A DNA stretch of 5,813 nucleotides from Spirochaetota bacterium (lineage in GTDB: Bacteria; Spirochaetota; JAGLSM01). Shown here piece after piece: positions 4,674 to 5,813 of this stretch. Position 1 is the stretch's first letter. Each line of letters begins with the position of its first letter. Under the pieces are notes generated by a model. That model did no database searches. It was given only the letters and a program-made list of their open reading frames with translations, and was not told the DNA's origin. A program made the position numbers and the translations under genes. The stretch lies in the NCBI GenBank assembly GCA_023135745.1, contig JAGLSM010000142.1, positions 1 through 5,813 of the forward strand, read 5' to 3'.

Positions 4674-5813
4674 ATGAGTGAAAATGTTAAAAAATATGCA
4701 CATGTAGATATTACTGAGTTATTTGCCTCAAATGTTTTTGGGGGAAGAATAATGAAAGCCAGACTTCCTAAAGAAACTTACAAGGCTTTTGCAAATGCAA
4801 TTAAAGAAGGACAATCTCTTACACCTGAAGTAGCTGATGTTATAGCAAACGCAATGAAAGACTGGGCTATTGAAAAGGGAGCAACACATTATACTCACTG
4901 GTTCCAGCCTCTAACAGGCCTGACCGCTGAAAAACACGATTCCTTTATTTCTCCCAATTCTGAAGGTGGAGTTGTTATGGAGTTTTCCGGTAAACAGCTT
5001 ATCCAGGGTGAACCTGACGCATCATCGTTCCCCAGCGGAGGCCTCCGAGCTACTTTTGAAGCAAGAGGTTACACAGCCTGGGATGCTACATCGCCGGCAT
5101 TTTTAAAGGAAGATGCTTCAGGAAACGCTACACTCTGTATACCTACAGCATTCTGCTCATATACAAGCGAAGCTCTCGATAAAAAAACGCCTCTACTACG
5201 ATCCATGGACGTAGTATCCAAGCAGGCCCTCAGAGTTCTGAAAGTACTTGGGAATACTACAGCTTCTAATGTAGCTTCAACTGTAGGACCTGAGCAGGAA
5301 TACTTCCTCGTAGATAAGGATTATTATTCCAAAAGACTTGATCTCATAACAACAGGCAGAACACTTTTTGGAGCTCCGTCCCCAAAAGGTCAGGAAATGG
5401 ATGACCACTATTTTGGAGCTATCAAGGACAGGGTTTCTGATTTTATGAATGACCTTGACATGGAATTGTGGAAGATGGGTATTGCATCCAAGACCAAACA
5501 TAATGAAGTAGCTCCCGCGCAATACGAAATGGCTCCAATTTTTACAACTACAAATATTGCAACTGACCACAACCAATTGGTCATGGAAACATTAAAGAAA
5601 GTTGCTCTGAGACATAATTTGGTATGTCTGCTTCACGAAAAACCTTACGCGGGAATAAATGGATCCGGTAAACACAACAACTGGTCACTATCGACAGATG
5701 ATGGAACCAACCTCCTGGAACCCGGAAAAACTCCACACGAAAATAAGGAATTTGTTCTTATCCTGTCCGCGCTTGTCAAATCTGTCGACATACATGCTGA
5801 TCTTTTAAGAGCC
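4674..5813 (+). CDS. glnN: Type III glutamine synthetase, N-terminal 380 residues (partial)
   Basis: Glutamine synthetase makes glutamine from glutamate, ammonia and ATP, the entry step of ammonia assimilation. The sequence is the large GSIII form (about 700-730 aa, first known from Bacteroides and Butyrivibrio), so roughly the first half is present and the gene runs off the window. GSIII hallmarks are the N-terminal block [19 protein letters not shown] from 21, the segment at 60-92 with [20 protein letters not shown] then [15 protein letters not shown] at 205-211 with metal-ligand glutamates, [17 protein letters not shown] at 232-248, [12 protein letters not shown] at 277-288, and [19 protein letters not shown] at 321-339 with the metal/substrate-binding His334. 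GGAGG at 4663-4667, six bases before the ATG, sets the start. There is no frameshift or stop in the 380 codons. The perfect sigma-54 promoter and upstream operator sites imply nitrogen-responsive control by the divergent activator. Confidence 0.97.
   Translation, partial: MSENVKKYAHVDITELFASNVFGGRIMKARLPKETYKAFANAIKEGQSLTPEVADVIANAMKDWAIEKGATHYTHWFQPLTGLTAEKHDSFISPNSEGGVVMEFSGKQLIQGEPDASSFPSGGLRATFEARGYTAWDATSPAFLKEDASGNATLCIPTAFCSYTSEALDKKTPLLRSMDVVSKQALRVLKVLGNTTASNVASTVGPEQEYFLVDKDYYSKRLDLITTGRTLFGAPSPKGQEMDDHYFGAIKDRVSDFMNDLDMELWKMGIASKTKHNEVAPAQYEMAPIFTTTNIATDHNQLVMETLKKVALRHNLVCLLHEKPYAGINGSGKHNNWSLSTDDGTNLLEPGKTPHENKEFVLILSALVKSVDIHADLLRA

Noticed and set aside
5277..5576. 99-codon minus-strand open frame inside glnN
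   Set aside because: It lies wholly opposite a clearly conserved GSIII coding region and shows no recognisable domain. It is a shadow of the coding strand.

Overview
The window is about 5.8 kb of AT-rich bacterial DNA, gene-dense, with intergenic regions that are nearly pure A/T. The gene content points to an anaerobic or microaerophilic bacterium: a short rubredoxin, a type III glutamine synthetase (GSIII, GlnN) and a sigma-54 enhancer-binding protein. Spirochaetes, Elusimicrobia, Bacteroidetes-related and Clostridia-like lineages would all fit. The sequence alone does not settle the phylum, and no mobile element, CRISPR array, tRNA or rRNA is visible.

Left block, + strand (1-2258): the last 36 codons of a GltD-like FAD/NAD(P) oxidoreductase (glutamate synthase small-subunit type), a 91-aa cytoplasmic parvulin PPIase and a 538-aa glutamine-dependent NAD+ synthetase are packed with gaps of 9 nt and 1 nt, so they look like one operon. 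After a 103-bp AT-rich gap with a plausible sigma-70 promoter lies a 46-aa rubredoxin of the short-loop type.

Middle block, - strand (2338-4365): a 675-aa sigma-54 activator with two GAF domains, a AAA+ domain and a Fis-type HTH, convergent with the rubredoxin gene. A strong Shine-Dalgarno sequence supports a start four codons inside the longest reading frame.

Right block: the 300-bp divergent region (4366-4673) separates the regulator from glnN, which runs off the right edge after 380 codons. It holds a textbook -24/-12 sigma-54 promoter facing glnN (4537-4552). Upstream of it are three copies of a 17-bp imperfect palindrome with NtrC-like geometry (TGC-N11-GCA), two arranged head to head beside the regulator start and one about 115 bp upstream of the predicted glnN transcription start.

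The most economical reading is a self-contained nitrogen-assimilation switch: the GAF-containing activator senses a small metabolite, binds the 17-bp sites, activates glnN through sigma-54 RNA polymerase and probably regulates itself. The GltD-like and glutamine-dependent NadE genes nearby share the glutamine/glutamate theme, but no regulatory link to them is visible.
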